Shown: in pieces, positions 10,477 through 23,739 of the stretch
Layout of the letters: every line of letters begins with the position of its first letter
Position numbering within the stretch: position 1 is the first letter of the stretch
Assembly: GCA_954871525.1 (NCBI GenBank)
Contig: OX940862.1
Span: 46,803,732-46,867,731, forward strand
Reading direction: 5' to 3'
DNA from: Parietaria judaica
Taxonomy: Eukaryota; Streptophyta; Magnoliopsida; Rosales; Urticaceae
Length of the DNA stretch: 64,000 nt
Notes under the pieces: generated by a model
Seen by the model: the letters and a program-made list of their open reading frames with translations, nothing else
Databases searched by the model: none
Told to the model about the DNA's origin: nothing
Made by a program: the position numbers and the translations under genes

Positions 10477-10659
10477 ATCTCCCACTTGTAATTAAGGAAG
10501 ATGTATCCTGAACATTTTCTTGGACAACATCTTGGTGAATGGATCAGCCAGATTGTCTTGTTATGGTGTCTGGGCCCTTTCGAATTTTCTACCGCGCCAC
10601 TGTTGTCACGATTTGTGTTTGGGGCCCATCTACATCTGGAACTACTCTCAGCTCTGTGT

Positions 10660-11890
10660 AGAAATTCTTGAGCCAAACTGATTCTTTGGCTGGCTCACAG
10701 GCTGCCATGTATTCATCTTACGTTGTGGAATCTGCGATACAAGATTGCTTTACGCTTCTGCAGAATATCACTCCACCAGCAAGGGGAACACTGCTCCTGA
10801 CGTTGACTTTCTCGAGTCTCTTTCAGATATAAAATTTGAATCAGTGTAACCTAGTGGATTCAGTTCTGATCCTAAAAACACTAGCATATAGTCGCTCGTT
10901 CTCCGAAGATACTTTAGGATGTTTTTTACCGCAGTCCAGTGAGCGATACCTGGGTTGGATTGGTATCTGTAAACAGTTCCTACAAAGAGACAGATCTCTG
11001 GCCTAGTACACTCCATAGCGTACATCACACTTTCCACTGCTGAAGAATAGGGTACTTGCCTCATCTCGTCTTGCCTTTCTAGAGAAATAGGACACTGTTT
11101 CCTATTAAGGAACACTCCATGTATGGTTAGTAAAAAACCTCCCTTGGAGTTTGCCAATTTAAAATGATGAAGCACCTTATCAATGTAGGCCACTTGTGAT
11201 AAAGCTAGAAGCCTATTGTTCTGATCCCTAAAAATGTGAATCCCAATAACATAACTGGCTTCTCCCATGTCCTTCATTTGGAATTTTGTACACAGCCACA
11301 CTTTCACGTCCGATAGCCTCTTCACATTGTTTCCAATGAGAATAATATCGTCGACATATAGAACAAGAAATATCTCCACAGTATCATCATTGAGTGTGTA
11401 AATGCAGGCCCCAGTGATGTTATGTACGAATCCTTAGGTCTTGATGGTCTCATCAAAACTTAGATTCCAGGATCTGAAAGCTTCCTTCAATCCATAAATG
11501 AATTTGAGTAATCTGCAAACGTTCCCTTCTTGATCCTCTTGCACGAACCCTTCTAGTTGGTCCATATATATGTTTTCGTCAATGTACCCGTTCATAATGA
11601 CGGTTTTGACGTCCATATGCAAAAGCTCGTAATTGAGACTACATGATATGGCCATGAGAATCCGGACGGACTTGTACTTAGCGACTGGAGCGAAGGTCTC
11701 ATCGAAATCAATACCTTCCCTTTGTGTAAACCCTTAGACACTAGTCTAGCCTTGAAGGTTTCCATCTTCTCGTCCACTCCTATCTTTCCCTTGTATACCC
11801 ACATACAGCCAATGGTTTTGAAGCCATCCGGTAAGTCTACAAGTTCCAAGACTTTTTTAAAATCCATTGATTCTATTTCTTGGTTCATGG
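10660..11890 (-). pseudogene. Copia reverse transcriptase/RNase H remnant
   Basis: Reading minus: an N-terminal RT block ('KTIGCMWVYKGKIGVDEKMETF', about 11592-11888), a middle block ('LLHMDVKTVIMNGYIDE', 11434-11655), the YVDD catalytic box in 'LVLYVDDIILIGNN' (about 11350), and RNase H ('YTDSNF..ERDSRKSTSG', about 10800). Frameshifts or stops separate these pieces near 11600, 11420 and 10770; a further RNase H tail (DEYMAACEPAKES) is readable near 10690-10720. Not functional. Confidence 0.85.
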
Positions 11891-12459
11891 CTTCCTGGCA
11901 TTTTATTTCTTAGAGCCTATAGGATCTTCAACACTAGTGTTATTGACAGCTATGCGAATCCAATTGGGTGTGCTCGTAGCGTTCAATCGGTTTTTTGAAC
12001 TTTCCACTACGTTTGAGTACCCCTTACTTTCAAGTGAAAATTTAATTAAGATTGCTCGTAGTGTCAGATTGGTTTCTATAACCTTCCACTACATCTGAGT
12101 ATCCTTTGGTTCTGACTTTGGGACCGTGGTTTCCGTACTCTCTTCAACAACAAACACAGTTGGTGAAGATGTGAAATTTGTCACATGGTTCAGCAAGATA
12201 ATGTATTTTACTTACTATATTATATTTCCATCATATTATATTGATTGAATACTATGAAAAGATATAACATTCGTTCTTTTAGTGGCAAGTTAATCCTTAT
12301 GGCACGTCAAGGTTAATTTATCAATGAAGAGATCATATATTTACTCAAAATTTCAGAGGATCAAAAACTTAAATTTTAGTGAATAAAAAGTTAATATTGT
12401 CAAAGAAAAGGTCGAATGATCACCCTTCAAAAGACTTTCTAAAACAAAGGTGTATAGGA

Positions 12460-13239
12460 AACTTATCGGGTGAGACACTCACTAGTTTCATTATTATTTT
12501 CATTTTGGAACATGGGACAATATCTTTTCCAATGTCCCTTTTCCTTGCAAATGAAACATCTTCCTTTCTCATCGGCTTTCTTCTCTCCGATCTTTGGCTG
12601 GAAATTTTTTCCCCAGTTTTTCATAGGACCAGGCCTTTTCTTCATCCTCGGGTTTTTAGAGGAAGATCCTTTCTTGAACGCCACGTTCAAATCGAAATTC
12701 TTCCTAACCAAACCCGAGATGTCTTCAAAAGTTTGCAACTCAGTAATCAACTATGTCAAATCATATTTTAGTTTTTTCATAATGTAGTTGGTGGTGAACA
12801 GAACAAACTCAGGTGACAAAGAATTAAGAATGATGCTGATCTGAGACTTCTCATCCACCACAGCCCCATGCAGTTCAGCCTCATAACGAATTAGTCATAC
12901 TCATGAAATGTTCACGAACATACGCTTCATGTAGAGCTTGTTCAGACTGATTTCCATACATTCCTTGGAGAGATTCCATGATCTCATAAGCATTGTCATT
13001 TTCCTCTAGCTTGACTCTCAGTGAATCGGTCATGCTAGCCAGCATATATGCCTTAGCACTAATGTTTGCATGAACCCAAGAGTCATAGAGTTCCTTTACA
13101 CCTTTGGTGTTGCTAGCTGCCAGTGCAGCGAAACATTCCTTAGTACTGATTAAAATGATATTGATATGCTCTTCCAATTCGCAAAGTTACTTTCGACCAG
13201 AGCATTGTTCGAAAGTAGTGACATGATAGGATTTGACAT
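12460..13239 (-). pseudogene. Copia gag remnant
   Basis: It opens MSNPIMSLLSNNALVESNF at 13239. A frameshift near 13165 leads into 'ANISAKAYMLASMTDSLRVK', typical of plant Copia gag. A second shift near 12880 precedes a lysine-rich tail with the zinc knuckle CFICKEKGHWKRYC (CX2CX4HX4C, complete) at about 12500-12560. Broken, therefore pseudogene. Confidence 0.85.
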
Positions 13240-14837
13240 TTTATACTGGCATTGAAAAAAAAGCTTATTAAAATTTATTATAGGTAGAATGTCTTAGGAA
13301 AATATTTGGTTCGAAATAGTTACAGGATGCAAACATGTTCTAGGAAAATGTTAATTAAATCCTTTGACTATTTTGTGATAATATAACCGACTGTACACAT
13401 CGTTGCCGTCCTTAAAGCAGGCTCACAGAAAGGTGACTCGCGGTATCAACTTGTAGTTTGGTTAAACTAAGTTTTGGTTATAAAATTTATTTAATATTCA
13501 AAACAAGAACTGCCAAAGTTCCTTCTGATTATTAAATATCACTATAGACGGTCGGGAAGCACCCATTTCTATGCAAGCTTAACCCATTATTATTTTTTCT
13601 CGGTATCTTCTTAGAAATATCGTCCTTAACCCATAATTTAAACTATCTATTAATGACACATTAAAAGTTTATAGCTTGGGTGTATTTATTACATTACGTA
13701 ATTTTAAATAAGCCTAACTTTTATGTTTATTATTTTGTCGGTAGTGGTAAATCAAACCGTACGCTCTCTAGGTAGATGGGAGGGGTCCTAACCATTCACC
13801 CAGAAGTGGATGGTGAACCGACCCCACTTTTGATTCCCTGTTCCTTAGAAAAGATTGTACGGTTGAAATTTTTCCGACTAATAATAAAAACTTTTACATT
13901 TACTCTTCATTATTTATATATATCCTATTTCAACCTATTAATAATGATCCAAACATAGACCCTATGTTGAAGGGTTATGAAAACAAGTTATAACAAAATA
14001 TATCTATTATGAATATTTATAATGGTATGTTAATGATACTTATTCTCTAAGAATTATCATTTAATGCCCATTAATAATTATTTATGAAATATTAAATTAA
14101 GACAATGATATTATTCTCAAGCAATTATCATTCATATTTTAATCTTTAAACAAGACAATGTTATTTAATCATTAAATAACATCCATATTTAGTTTTATGA
14201 ACTTTAAAATAAGACAATGTTATTTATCCATAAATAATATCCATATTTTTAATTTTAAATTAATTTAACATAAATAATTTTAATTATTAATTATTAATTT
14301 CATTATAAATAATTAATATTTAAATTTATTTAATCTACGGGTATGTGAGTTGGAAAAAAATCCGGCCCATTTATAAAAACTGTACGTGGGCCATCCGGAC
14401 TTAAGCCCGTGCCCACGTGTCCGCAGTTTTGCACGCCCAGCTCATGCGAAGAGCTGGGCAGCAGCGCGCCTCGGGTTGGGCCACCAGGCTTATTGCTCGA
14501 GCACGAGACCAACTTGCTGCGCTTCTGGGCTGGACGAAAAGACGTGGGCGTGGGCCTTCCCCTGCGCTCCCTTGGCATCCGTGCGCTGGGCGTTTCCCGT
14601 GGGCCTGGTGCGTAATTCCCATGGGGATGCAGCGACAGTCTCGTGTCGCACCACCACGGGTTGGGCTACCCTTGTGCATTCCAGTCCGATTACTCTGTCA
14701 AATTTTTTGGGTCGGGTAATATTTATAATTTTAAATAGAAATTCAAAATTTTAATTTTAAATAATTAATTTATTCATTAAATAATTCGTTCTTTAAACCG
14801 TTAATCAAATTACATGATTATTTATCCTTGAACCATG
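13240..14837 (-). other. Copia 5' leader, with a GC-rich block
   Basis: Untranslated region between primer-binding site and gag. It is mostly AT-rich, but 14340-14720 is strikingly GC-rich with ORFs in several frames on both strands. I recognise no protein in it. The block could be a captured gene fragment or a structured leader. Confidence 0.4.
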
Positions 14838-14849
14838 GCTCTAATACCA
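14838..14849 (-). other. Primer-binding site (initiator Met tRNA)
   Basis: On the minus strand TGGTATTAGAGC, one mismatch from the standard TGGTATCAGAGC. It lies two bases inside the 5' LTR and fixes the LTR boundary. Confidence 0.85.
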
Positions 14850-14851
14850 AT

Positions 14852-17594
14852 TGCTGGGAATCCGATATTGGATCCCGAGAATATTATCAAGAAATATGCC
14901 TTCGAACTTTCCGGGTAAAATTTAAAAAATTATATATAAAGTGGAAAACTTGTTAACCGACCAAAGTTCCGGATATCGGATAATAACCATATTACAAGAT
15001 ATGATAAATATTAGGTAATTTAATATTCATAAATCATTATTAATCTAGTGTGTAGGAAATAAATATAAAGCAGTAAATGGTCAAATTGATTAACCCAATG
15101 CATAAGGCCGTACCTCAGTTGTCGACTTCCGGCTGCGCGTTCTGAACTTGGCAAGGCTCCGTCGATGCTGAGGGAAACACCCATGATGTTCCGGGATATT
15201 CTTCTTGATTCCTTGTACCGAAGCGTGGGCTTCGCCGGCAAAACTCCGTTGCAAACTTTAACTGATGATTCTTCTTAAGATTTTGGAGAACTAAGTCTCT
15301 TAAGCTAACCAGAGAGAGAGGTTAGAGGAAAAATTCGTAGACCCTAAGAAAGAGGGAGAGTTCGATTTTTTCTCTATGAAAAAGGTGTGAAAATTTTGTA
15401 GAATGAGCTCCCTATTTATAGACTCAGACTTTGATCGAATTGGAGAAATTCCCTCCCTATTTTTAGAATTCTATTAATTAAATGTAATTCATTATTTCAT
15501 TCCAATGGTCTAGATTTAATCTTATCTAAGTCCAAGGGATATAATTAATTAGGGATTTAATTAAATAAGAAAGACTTAGTAAATTCAAAAACCAATCATA
15601 TCCTTTTATTTAAAATTCATTATATATATATATATATGAATATTATAAAATTTGAATCTTAATTATCTAGATCCAACGGTTGGGATAAATCTTAAACCGA
15701 TTTGATGGATCAAATTAACTCAAGATAAAATCAAATACTCAAGGACTTAGTAAAAGCCGTAATTCGATTCTATCCGTATAATAAATTCAAAAATTATATT
15801 ATATATAATATAAATTAATTTCCAATCCGACGGTTAAGATTAAATCTTGAACCGATCCAACAGAGACAATTGATTACACAAATTTGAAAGTTCTAAGCAT
15901 GGTCACCAAGCTATCATTTTCGAATAATATTTAGGGTTAAAATCAATTATCTTAAACTAACGGTTGATATTAAATCGTAACCGATCGAATGGATTAAAAG
16001 TATTTTAGGGTTTTGCTCAAATATCAAAACATTTGGTACTCATGCCGCAAATATGAAAAGACAAATTCTAATCATTCGAACGAAATATAGATGCACATTC
16101 CATGTGATGCATCGATTTACACATGTTTGTATATATATATATATAATTAAATATATATTTTTTATCTATTAATATAAATTTATTGACTCATAATCAATTA
16201 TTAATAAGATATTAGTAGTTGAATCCAAATAATTAAATTGTATTAATATCGTATGATCTCAACATCACACATTCAAATGTCATAGTTCCAAACCATCATT
16301 TAAATTCGTGACATGTGATTTAATTTCATAGTTTACCGAAACGATCACAAACATAAAAAATTTCTAAATCACAAAAATTACGTCAAAACGACTCGGTTCC
16401 GAAATTAAATTTTCTTAGAATTTAATTTCCAATAACTTTGATGTTGAAAAAAAATCCAAATTCTAATTCTTTTATCAGTTAATTTTGGTTACCCCGATAT
16501 GATACTTTTTGATACGCTGCTAATAAAACTATTTGATAACTGTCACGGACTTCAGTCTTATAAGTCTTACCAAATGTTTAAGCATCTCAAATGTTCCTAT
16601 CATGTACGTATCATCCGTTACGAAGTTATCCTAGGGACCATAGACTCGTACCACTTAAGCTCCAACGAACTGCTAGGATGTTTGTCCAACCTCTGTGTAA
16701 TTCCACTATAAATCTGAGGTTGCACTATTTAGTGATACAATATAAATTATTCTCTTTTTTACAGCAGGGTTTCCATTAATATAATCAAATTCGGGTTATT
16801 GATGTTTCACTAGATGATCCACACATGAGCATATTTTTTTTTATCGTTTTGCCCCTCATTGAAATTTCATCCTTAACTCAGTCAGTAGTATCATGAGTAA
16901 CCAACTTATTGTTTCGATTCATAAGTTGCGCATGGGTACCTCTCACTTCTCACCACCGACAATTAAAAGAATCATCATGACTCTGATGAGAGTTTTGTGA
17001 TGTCCATGTCTTTGACCAAACTACCCTTACTGCTGACTATCATGTTCCTAAAATAATAGTGTTGGGAACAACAGTAATATTTTGTGCTCCTTAATTGTTA
17101 AAGCAAAGAACAATCAAGCCAATAGCTCAGTCTCAAGATCACTCGGAACTTAGATCGAATATCCATTTGATCATCTACTCATGACTCAACTCCAAATTAT
17201 CAGTGGCGGTCTTATATTAAGTCAGGTCTAGTCTTGTATGAAGACACTTCATACTTAATGCAGCTCTAGTGAGTGTGACACACACAAAATCAGATAGGAA
17301 TGTCACTTAGTGACATTAATGAGCTTATACGATTAATGGGCTCCAACCGAGTTAATCAGGTCACATGCATTTTATGTTCATTTATTATGATTATTAATTC
17401 TTCCTCACATTGACTCTTTCGTTATAATAATAACATAATTGCATTCTTTATGAGCTACGGATAAAACATTCTCTTTTACTCTACTAGATATTATAACAAG
17501 ATTAACATAATAAGAACAATCTTTTATTCAACGAATTGTTATAATATTTGACAAATGGATAAAAATTAGCTTGTTTAAGGACACATGTCAAACA
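14852..17594 (-). repeat. 5' LTR of long-LTR Copia (2.74 kb)
   Basis: Plus-strand reading runs TGCTGGGAATCC...GTCAAACA. TATA block 'CTATTTATAG' near 15411-15420 (minus-strand TATAAATAG). The LTR is far longer than most Copia LTRs, and longer than the element's remaining coding part. Local ORFs (for example 16499-16711) are not conserved in the partner LTR. Confidence 0.8.
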
Positions 17595-18180
17595 TGTTTT
17601 CTATGAGAATGCGCGACGATCGAAGGATCCATCGAACTGTCGACGACCTTCAAAGCCAAAGACGGGCCTAGGATAACTCGAATGGTGAGATACTTATTGT
17701 CTAAATGCCTTCATCATGTTACAAAGTACTGCCTTAGCGACTGTCTCCGCCATCAGAAAATGAGTCAACAATGTTTACCTCGCCAACACAAGAAGCATAG
17801 GAGGAGACGCGAGAAATCCAATGACCGTTATCGGTCTGAAAAACATATTCGCCTTCCTACGTTAATACGAGAAGAACCTAGATCATGCCGAGAAGACGAT
17901 CAGAGCCAAACCAAAAAATTTCTCTGAATACGAGACATACAAACGCCTCGTTGCCAAAATGTTCGCCCATCGATGCCAAAGCAAGAAGAAGATCAACCTC
18001 GCCGAGCAAAGAAATAAAGAAAAGCACTGTTGACGTGGTTTCCCACCTCAAACAGTCTAGTGTGACTTGTGAGCGAATGGTATTCTTGAGATTGATGATT
18101 TGGTGTAATTCGATCTCTCACGTTGCAAGCTCTCGATTCACTCTCGATATATGTATATGTATATATAAGAAGTATAAATG
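17595..18180 (+). repeat. Decayed gypsy-type sequence, unassigned
   Basis: Moderately GC-rich, with 'CTCGCC' and 'GACGA' word use like the LARD interiors elsewhere in this window. No protein domain was recognised in the short ORFs at 17682-18181. Confidence 0.35.
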
Positions 18181-18199
18181 AGACGAGGTTTTTTTTTTA

Positions 18200-18890
18200 A
18201 TAGAGGTTCGTCCCAAGGCGGTAGTTGACTACGTCCTCTGTTAGTTTATTCCGACAAATGACATAGACGGACAGCTACAGACAGCAAGTCACGTCTAGAA
18301 CAAGGATAATAATGAGAAGGAGAATGAACAGAATACAACAAAATCTCTAAATAAGCAAGAATTCTGGGTAGCGAGCTTTCGATGTATTCTCTCAGGGTTG
18401 TTTGTGTTGATCTGAGTTTGAGTTTGACATTTATAGACTTCAATTCTTCTTGTTGTACTTCAACAAATCGTGGGGTCTTCTCTCCGTGCTAACCGGGTTG
18501 AATGGATCGCCTTGCTACACGTGTCCCACGACTTCGTTCTCTTCGTCGTGTTTGAATTATGTCCGTTGAAGACTTGACTCTGTGCTCTTGGTCTTCTGCT
18601 GAGGTTTGTTTGAATTATGCCCGTTGAAGAGTTGACTCTGTGCTCTTGGTCTTCCGCTGAGGTTTGAATTAGGATGCCGGGTAGAAAATATGACGATTCT
18701 ACCATCTTCTTATTGGGTTGATGACGGATAGCGCTAAGCTTTTGGGCCTTCTGGGCCGAGTTGCTTTGTGTCCGCCGGGCTTTATCTGATTGAGAACTCT
18801 ATTGGGATTCTCAATTGGGCTTTTGTGAATATCTATTTATCCCTTTATAGCCTTTAATCTTCATTTGTAAATTTAATTCATTCACAACTT
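18200..18890 (-). repeat. LTR- or promoter-like sequence, with 2x ~60-bp repeat
   Basis: A minus-strand TATA (GTCTATAAATGTC near 18428-18440) sits downstream of a tandem pair around 18550-18665. Each copy contains GAATTATG.CCGTTGAAGA and 'TGACTCTGTGCTCTTGGTCTTC'. Likely the U3/R part of a retrotransposon LTR on the minus strand; the ends were not found. Confidence 0.4.
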
Positions 18891-19065
18891 TAGCACTTTA
18901 TGTCATATTAAATAATGAAGAATTTGTACATGAACAAGCACCAGCCATTGGTCGCCAGGAAGGGAAAAGCGAATGCTTACTTAGGCACGGAGCACACCCG
19001 CGGCACCTAAACCTATGCAGCTCAAGGAAGAAGAAAGGAAAACGACGTAAAACCAAGTAAAAGAA

Positions 19066-19640
19066 GTGAGCAGAGTGGGCCGGTATGGAAACATCAATGG
19101 AATCGGCGGCGACACCAGCGTAGGAGCAGTTATCCTCATCAATAACCCTCAAGGAGAAAAGTCAAAGTACACGATCAAGTTCGAGTTTAAAATCTCAAGC
19201 AATCAAGCAGAATGTGGAGCACTACTCCCCGACCTAAACTTTGCCAAAATATCCACCATGAATAATTTATAGGTACAATTCAGCTCATAGGTGATTACAA
19301 ACCAGATGAACGATAGACTCCCGACGAAGGAAGAAATCACGGTATTAGAGCTTTAGAAAGCTATGGGCCACCTCAAGCAATTTACATGATATGAGGTTAC
19401 CTGGATCCCCATATTTTCCATAGACGATGCAACTACCCTAGCTCAAGCAGTGATCGGTAAGAAGGAAGAAAAACACAAGAAAGCTCCCAACAAGAACTGG
19501 AGTATATCATATATATGACTATGAGGAACTGCGCACCATCAACACCAAATAAGAGCCTCAGTGGATGACCGCAATAGTCAACTGTCTCCAACAAGGCAAA
19601 CTGCCAATCCTTCCAGTCAACCCGAACCAGTGATCTTACA
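19066..19640 (+). pseudogene. Ty3-gypsy (Tat-like) RNase H remnant
   Basis: The frame from 19081 reads GGDTSVGAVILINNPQGEKS then 'YTIKFEFKISSNQAECGALL', closely following the plant gypsy RNase H pattern 'G.G.V...P.GE...YAI...F..SNN.AEYEAL'. Past a stop at about 19270 the homology continues ('DRLPTKEEITVLEL', 'YEVTWIP'), then the RNase H-integrase linker 'QWMTAIVNCLQQGKLP' near 19560. Several stops occur, so it is dead. The usual SNNEAE is SSNQAE and AEY is AEC. Confidence 0.75.
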
Positions 19641-19829
19641 ACAAGACTCCCATATTTTTTTTTTCAATAAAGCGCGACAAAAGCGCAAGACCAAGTCTAC
19701 TTAGTAGGAAAAACTTTTGAATACAATATTTCTTTGTGGAATTCTTTGTTTATCAGAAAGTTTTCCTGAAACTGCGGTGCAGATTACGAAAACACTAGGG
19801 GGTACTATTATATTTGTCCCTAAAAAAAA

Positions 19830-20150
19830 CAGTTACGCACCACCCAATGACCCTCGCCAAGTCCCAATACGGCTATACGAAGCCTTCTCTAGGTCCCAAT
19901 ACAATTACACAATGACGGCTACACGCAAGCCAAAACCTTCACCAGGTCCCAATACGGCCACACAAATACTGGCTACGCGCCAGCCGAATACCCTCACCAG
20001 GTCCCAAAACGGCCACACAAAACCCTTGCCATGTCTCAATACAACAACAGAAAAATGGCAATGCGCAAGCTAAAACTGTTACGCGCAAACTCCAAACCCT
20101 CGCTAGGTTCAAATACGGCAACACGTACTCGTCGGATTAGCTATTTGACG
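19830..20150 (+). repeat. ~64-bp imperfect tandem repeats
   Basis: Repeated motifs 'AGGTCCCAATACGGC.ACAC' and 'CGCAAGCCAAAACCCTCACC' recur about five times. Part of the gypsy-derived non-coding region; the 118-aa ORF crossing it is repeat-driven. Confidence 0.6.
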
Positions 20151-20815
20151 AGAGCACCCAATGTTTGAAGACAACCTATACTACTTGTAGGTTAAAACAT
20201 GGGTGACCGCGCAAAAATTTCAAGAGAAGTGCATTCCCAAGACCGCTACGATGCTCCACGATGTGCAGGCTCAACAAACAAAGGTATAAAACATTTAAAG
20301 TTCAAATTACACTATATAATTAAATTTCATCAATAGGTAAGCAAAAGAAAAAGGCGAAACACGTTGAACAAGAGAGGAAAGAAAAAGCATGGCTATACAA
20401 AGCTCGAAAAATGTCTGGAAATCATAAATTGTGAATGAAAGGGAAATTAATCAGTGGGAAGCACCATGTCGAGCGGATCCACACTGCGAATGGATTCTGG
20501 AGCACCAAGAACATCAAGAAACCTAAAGGAAAGAGCAATATGGTTATTCTCCTTAAGATGAGTCCCATAACAGTCACTGAATTACGACAAGTACACCTCG
20601 TCGGAAGCCGTATGCCACGTTGCTTGCGTCTCAGCCAGATTTGCATCATTGTCCGTCTTCAGCTTCACATACGCAGAATCAGCCTTGGAGTCATCACGGT
20701 GAAGATGCTCAATCCGGGAATAAGGCCTCGCCAAATAAGCATTCAAAATGGCAACCTGGTCCTTCCCTACACGAATTATCTCTTCAAACGTTTGACGACC
20801 CTTGCGTTCATCGTC
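20151..20815. other. Unassigned TE-derived sequence
   Basis: Between the gypsy remnant and the truncated Copia LTR. ORFs on both strands at 20422-20860 overlap, and none shows a domain I recognise. Confidence 0.3.
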
Positions 20816-21209
20816 AGCTTTGTACTACGTCGCGGACATGCGTGGGCTCCCACTAGATAGTTCTCTAAGCCCAACTCTAACTACTCTTAAAAAAAATTCT
20901 CAAATCATATTCGCAGAAACTGTGAGAGAAAGCAAGAGAGAAATTCGATTTCTATATTTTGTGAGGTCCGATTTCAGGGTTTCCAGGCTATCCTATTTAT
21001 AGGGAATGACCTAACCAGTTTGGAGAAAATCTCTCAATCAATTTTGAGATATTCAAATAACCATATTAGAGATATTCACTCAAAGATTTGATTTCAAATC
21101 ATATAAATAATAAATCTAATAACCAAATTTATTCTGAAAATACCGTAAAAGATTTTAATTAATCAAATCTTTATATTTTCAAGATTTATATTAGATAAAT
21201 TCACATATA

Positions 21210-21243
<34 letters not shown>

Positions 21244-22584
21244 CAACGATTTTATTTGTTTATTTCTCTCTTTAAATATTCTTGGTAAATACCAATATTT
21301 TATTTCTGTATTTTTTTATTTAAATAGCAATAGCATTTTTAGTTTAGACCAAAAATAGTTATTATCACGAATATCAAATGGTAAGTCAGGTTGACTTGAT
21401 TTGAAAACATAACTATACTAGAATTTAATTTCCTAAAACCTTGGGGATGTACAAGGATTAAATTCAATGACCTTTTACTAGTTTCATTGGCTTACCAAAC
21501 TTTGGTACTTATGCCACTATTAAAGGTAATCAGTGATTCGTGACAACAATCACGAACCGAGTCTGATTGGAATATCCTATGCTCAAATGACACATTTAAA
21601 AATAATTGTGGCGTCATCCATGTGGAATTACAAAGGGGACTAATGGATATACACACTCGAGCTAATATAAAAGTATACATTTACCAATTTTGATAACATT
21701 CCACTATTGCTCTTGGTTGAACTCTCAAGTTTGTATTAATATTTGTCTTCCTGATCACACATGTCCATTGATTCTCAGATTTCTGGTAATCAGGTTTTGT
21801 GTTATTATGGAACTCATCAAAAGGGGAAGTGCCCTTTTTATGACACTATCTTATTCTCTGTGATTATTACAAACTTTTAACTCATAAGATGATAAATCCG
21901 ATGAGCTGATCATGAGTATTTACTTGTTTCCTATAAACCACAATAAGAATACCATAAATATATTATCTATATATGATATCATGTATCTTATCCCGGTCTA
22001 CCGTCTAATCCAAATAATATATTCAGAAAACTTTATTTTACCATGCACGATTAAATGAAAGATTATATTAATTTAACCGTACAAGTCCATGATGCTCAAG
22101 AGCTCAACTGATTCCGATCTGATCATCTAAGCGACCTATCTTACTATCATAATTGACAGACTTAATTGATGATTTTTTATATAAGTCTAGTCCTTCTAGT
22201 ATGAAGACACTTCATACCTGATTAAACTTAACAGTGCCTCGAGTGCACTATTACCCGGTAATAGATCATCATACAAATGTGATTAAGTTTAATCAATGAT
22301 CGTTTACACCTTAGAAATTCCAATTTCTAGTTACACCATGGACTGATTTAAGTTCTTCACTGGTGATAGTCAAACCTCCTCACATAGACTACTGTGACGA
22401 TTTATCACGAGAGTAATATTAAAGAACTAAGTATCGAACATTCAATTAATTTTCTTTAACCTTACTCATCGATAATTATATAAGATTAATATTAATAAAA
22501 CCATTCATTAATAGGACAACAACCATAATCTTACACAAGCGAGATTAGCATCTGAATATAGGGCATACCGAAATATGTCCAACA
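20816..22584 (-). repeat. 3' LTR of second Copia (truncated)
   Basis: It aligns with 25680-27472 beginning at the shared 'ATGCGTGGGCTCCCACT' block and ending ATGTCCAACA. It has a minus-strand TATAAATAGG box near 20990-21003 and an AT dinucleotide run near 21210-21236. Confidence 0.8.
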
Positions 22585-23739
22585 ATCTCCCACTTGAATT
22601 GTTAAGGAGATGCATCGTTTCCATAAAACTATTTTTTCATCAATGTCCTAAGAAAAATTTCTTCAGGAAAGTAGAGTGGTAAATTAGCCATAACTTGTGT
22701 TACGTTTATATTTTTTTCCTACAATCTTATCCAGAAGATTGCGTTCCTTAATACTCATTTGGATCAAAGCTACTAATGTGAATTAGTATATCGTTAGCGA
22801 TTTTATTTGCATTTTAAATTGCTTTTGTATCTGTGAGAATATATTACCTATATTTATTAATGTTCTTGACATTGATATTAGTCACCATAAGGAATCTGTG
22901 ATTCAGAATTGCCCATGAGAAATCATACTAGTATCGCTCTTTTTGTAAAGTAAGACACTTATCAGTTGATTTCAAAATCATAAATGTCCTTGTATGAAAT
23001 TTTTCATAAATGCAATATTATTTGAGATATTGAAAAACTCTCTTAATTTTTATTCATTGAAGTTCTTTAGTAAAATCCGGATAACTAGAAATTTAATCAT
23101 CCACTTATCAAGGACTATGTTGATTTACTTAAATAATTCCCACGGTTACATAGAGGTTCTTCCTAGCACACTTTAAACTAACATAATCAGGCTGTCTTAA
23201 ATAAACACATTGCTATAATTATAACTCAAACTCAAGAAGCCATCATCAAGCTAAGTTAATGAGAATCTAGATGGAAGTCTAAAATAACGCATACGCTTCA
23301 AATTAAAATGAGGTTTAAGAACCTTAAGCTTAAGATTTAAATTTTTACCATAATCCGATATGGATTAAACTATCTGTAAATTGTAAATTTATCATTAAAT
23401 CTGATTTTAAAAAATATATCTGAAGAAAATCCATATAGATAATGCTAGTAGACCTTGTCATTCAGAATGACATATGACATTTATCCACCATCGCTCGTTT
23501 GAGAATATAGGCTATGGATAAGAGAATCTGGATATAGCATAGTAATCAGATATGAAAAGATTCTACAATTTATTTTTTCTTTTATAGGGAATTACCCTCA
23601 ATTACTACGCTTGATATTAAGGATTTACCCTTTATCTATTCCTCCCTTACTTTAAATACTTACGACACCTCAAACCGTTAGCTAAGTATTTTTTTTTTCA
23701 GATGTTGACTAAAGTCAACTACTTTGTATCCTTCCTCAT

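Larger units (their letters stand above)
8310..17594 (-). mobile_element. Ty1-copia element with very long LTRs, integrase region lost
   Basis: Minus-strand element. The 5' LTR is at 14852-17594 and the 3' LTR at about 8310-10476 (outer end truncated). The primer-binding site at 14838-14849 matches the initiator-Met tRNA complement with one mismatch, and the polypurine tract AAGTGGGAGAT abuts the 3' LTR at 10477-10490. Recognisable interior: gag (about 12460-13239) and reverse transcriptase/RNase H (about 10660-11890). The ~570 bp between them is too short for protease plus integrase, so these were deleted. Frames are broken throughout. The left end is cut, so no target duplication can be shown. 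Confidence 0.85.
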
